Source: Frateuria_A yonginensis (GTDB taxonomy: Bacteria > Pseudomonadota > Gammaproteobacteria > Xanthomonadales > Rhodanobacteraceae). From it: a stretch of DNA of 64,000 bases. How positions within the stretch are numbered: the stretch's first letter is position 1; each line of letters opens with the position of its first letter. The stretch spans positions 124,001 through 188,000 of the forward strand of contig NZ_JBBBNY010000001.1 in NCBI RefSeq assembly GCF_037137055.1, written 5' to 3'. Shown piece by piece: positions 63,551-64,000 of this stretch. Both the position numbers and the translations under genes were made by a program. Below the pieces are notes generated by a model. That model did no database searches. It worked only from the letters and a program-made list of their open reading frames with translations, and had not been told where the DNA came from.

Positions 63551-64000
63551 ATGAACAGGCGTCACATCTCGCGCGGGGCCCTGCCCCGTTACACCGCGTT
63601 GGCGGTGGCTTTGGGCATGGGATTGGGTTTCACTGGAATCGCCTTCGGTCAGGCCACGACCGGCAGCATCTTCGGTTCGGCGCCGGCAGGCACCGGCGAA
63701 ACCGTGCAAGTCCGGGGTGCCGGCGGCACGACCCGCGAAGTCGCAGTCGACGCCAGCGGCCGCTATTCCGTCAGTGGCCTGCCGGTAGGTCGCTATACCG
63801 TCACCCTGCGCAAGGATGGCCAGACGCTCGCTACCCAGGAGAACGTGACCGTCTCCCCGGGTGCCGGTACCCAGGTGCCGTTTGCCGCGGCCAGCGCGCA
63901 GAACGCCCAGAACCTGGGTGCCGTGCAGGTCGTCGCAAGTGCGCTGCCCGCCATCGACGTGACCAGCGTCAACTCCAGCACCATCATCACCGCGGCCGAT
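63551..64000 (+). CDS. Oar-like TonB-dependent receptor, tandem copy 3 (cut by window end)
   Basis: The first 150 residues of a receptor very similar to copy 2: MNRRHISRGALPRYTALAVA, signal peptide ending near AFGQ, ATTGSIFGSAPAGTGET, VSGLPVGRYTVTLRKDG and NLGAVQVVASALPAIDVTSV. The last part visible (about 63905-64000) is nearly identical at DNA level to 60305-60400 of copy 2. The rest of the gene is outside the window. Confidence 0.9.
   Translation, partial: MNRRHISRGALPRYTALAVALGMGLGFTGIAFGQATTGSIFGSAPAGTGETVQVRGAGGTTREVAVDASGRYSVSGLPVGRYTVTLRKDGQTLATQENVTVSPGAGTQVPFAAASAQNAQNLGAVQVVASALPAIDVTSVNSSTIITAAD

Overview
The window is high-GC DNA that reads as a chromosome segment of a gammaproteobacterium of the Xanthomonadales, probably Rhodanobacteraceae (Dyella, Rhodanobacter, Luteibacter type). 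The grounds are the Oar-like TonB receptors next to a TPR-sulfotransferase, the algZ-algR-hemC order, a tryptophan-halogenase-like gene inside a sugar-uptake cluster, and dispersed GAGCGAGC/GCTCGCTC palindromes. This placement is inference from gene content, not from a marker-gene search. I saw no rRNA, tRNA, CRISPR array, insertion sequence or prophage gene.

Region 1 (1-9.2 kb) is mostly housekeeping: the end of aroE, a DUF4396 membrane protein, a small anchored protein, a gamma-carbonic-anhydrase-like protein, oligopeptidase A, a CPA1 antiporter, exonuclease III followed by a YecA-type protein, a pirin and gluconokinase.

Region 2 (9.2-23.7 kb) looks like a glycan-utilisation locus. On the minus strand, in one direction and with short gaps, lie a LacI regulator, an Oar-like TonB receptor, a halogenase-like flavoprotein, a secreted glucoamylase/GH144-type hydrolase, and a sugar ABC importer (binding lipoprotein and two permeases, translationally coupled). 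The matching ATPase gene and a GH1 beta-glucosidase sit 10 kb away as a divergent pair, with an SPFH protein and rsmG in between. The substrate is probably a beta-glucan or beta-gluco-oligosaccharide. The first codons of the binding protein are themselves made of a REP-like repeat that forms half of a large inverted repeat around the start codon.

Region 3 (23.7-42.6 kb) holds parA-parB, a GT2 glycosyltransferase, DUF488, a patatin, an SLC13-type transporter, a WYL regulator, two envelope proteins, hemC-algR-algZ, an esterase, an isochorismatase-family hydrolase, a broken FtrA-like AraC regulator, an S9 peptidase and an XRE regulator. The broken regulator is the most striking single observation: its middle 179 bp lie in inverted orientation, so the gene is cut in two although all of its parts are present.

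Region 4 (42.6-54.6 kb) concerns efflux and the envelope: a MarR-controlled Emr-type tripartite pump (NodT-OMF, EmrA, EmrB) with a readable promoter and operator, a PagL-like lipid A deacylase, an orphan RND pump with an unusual C-terminal membrane extension, and a BtuB receptor behind a cobalamin riboswitch.

Region 5 (54.6-64 kb) has three Oar-like TonB receptors in tandem, the last cut by the window end, with a TPR-sulfotransferase between the first and second. Receptors two and three share nearly identical N-terminal modules and promoter elements, which points to recent duplication or gene conversion.
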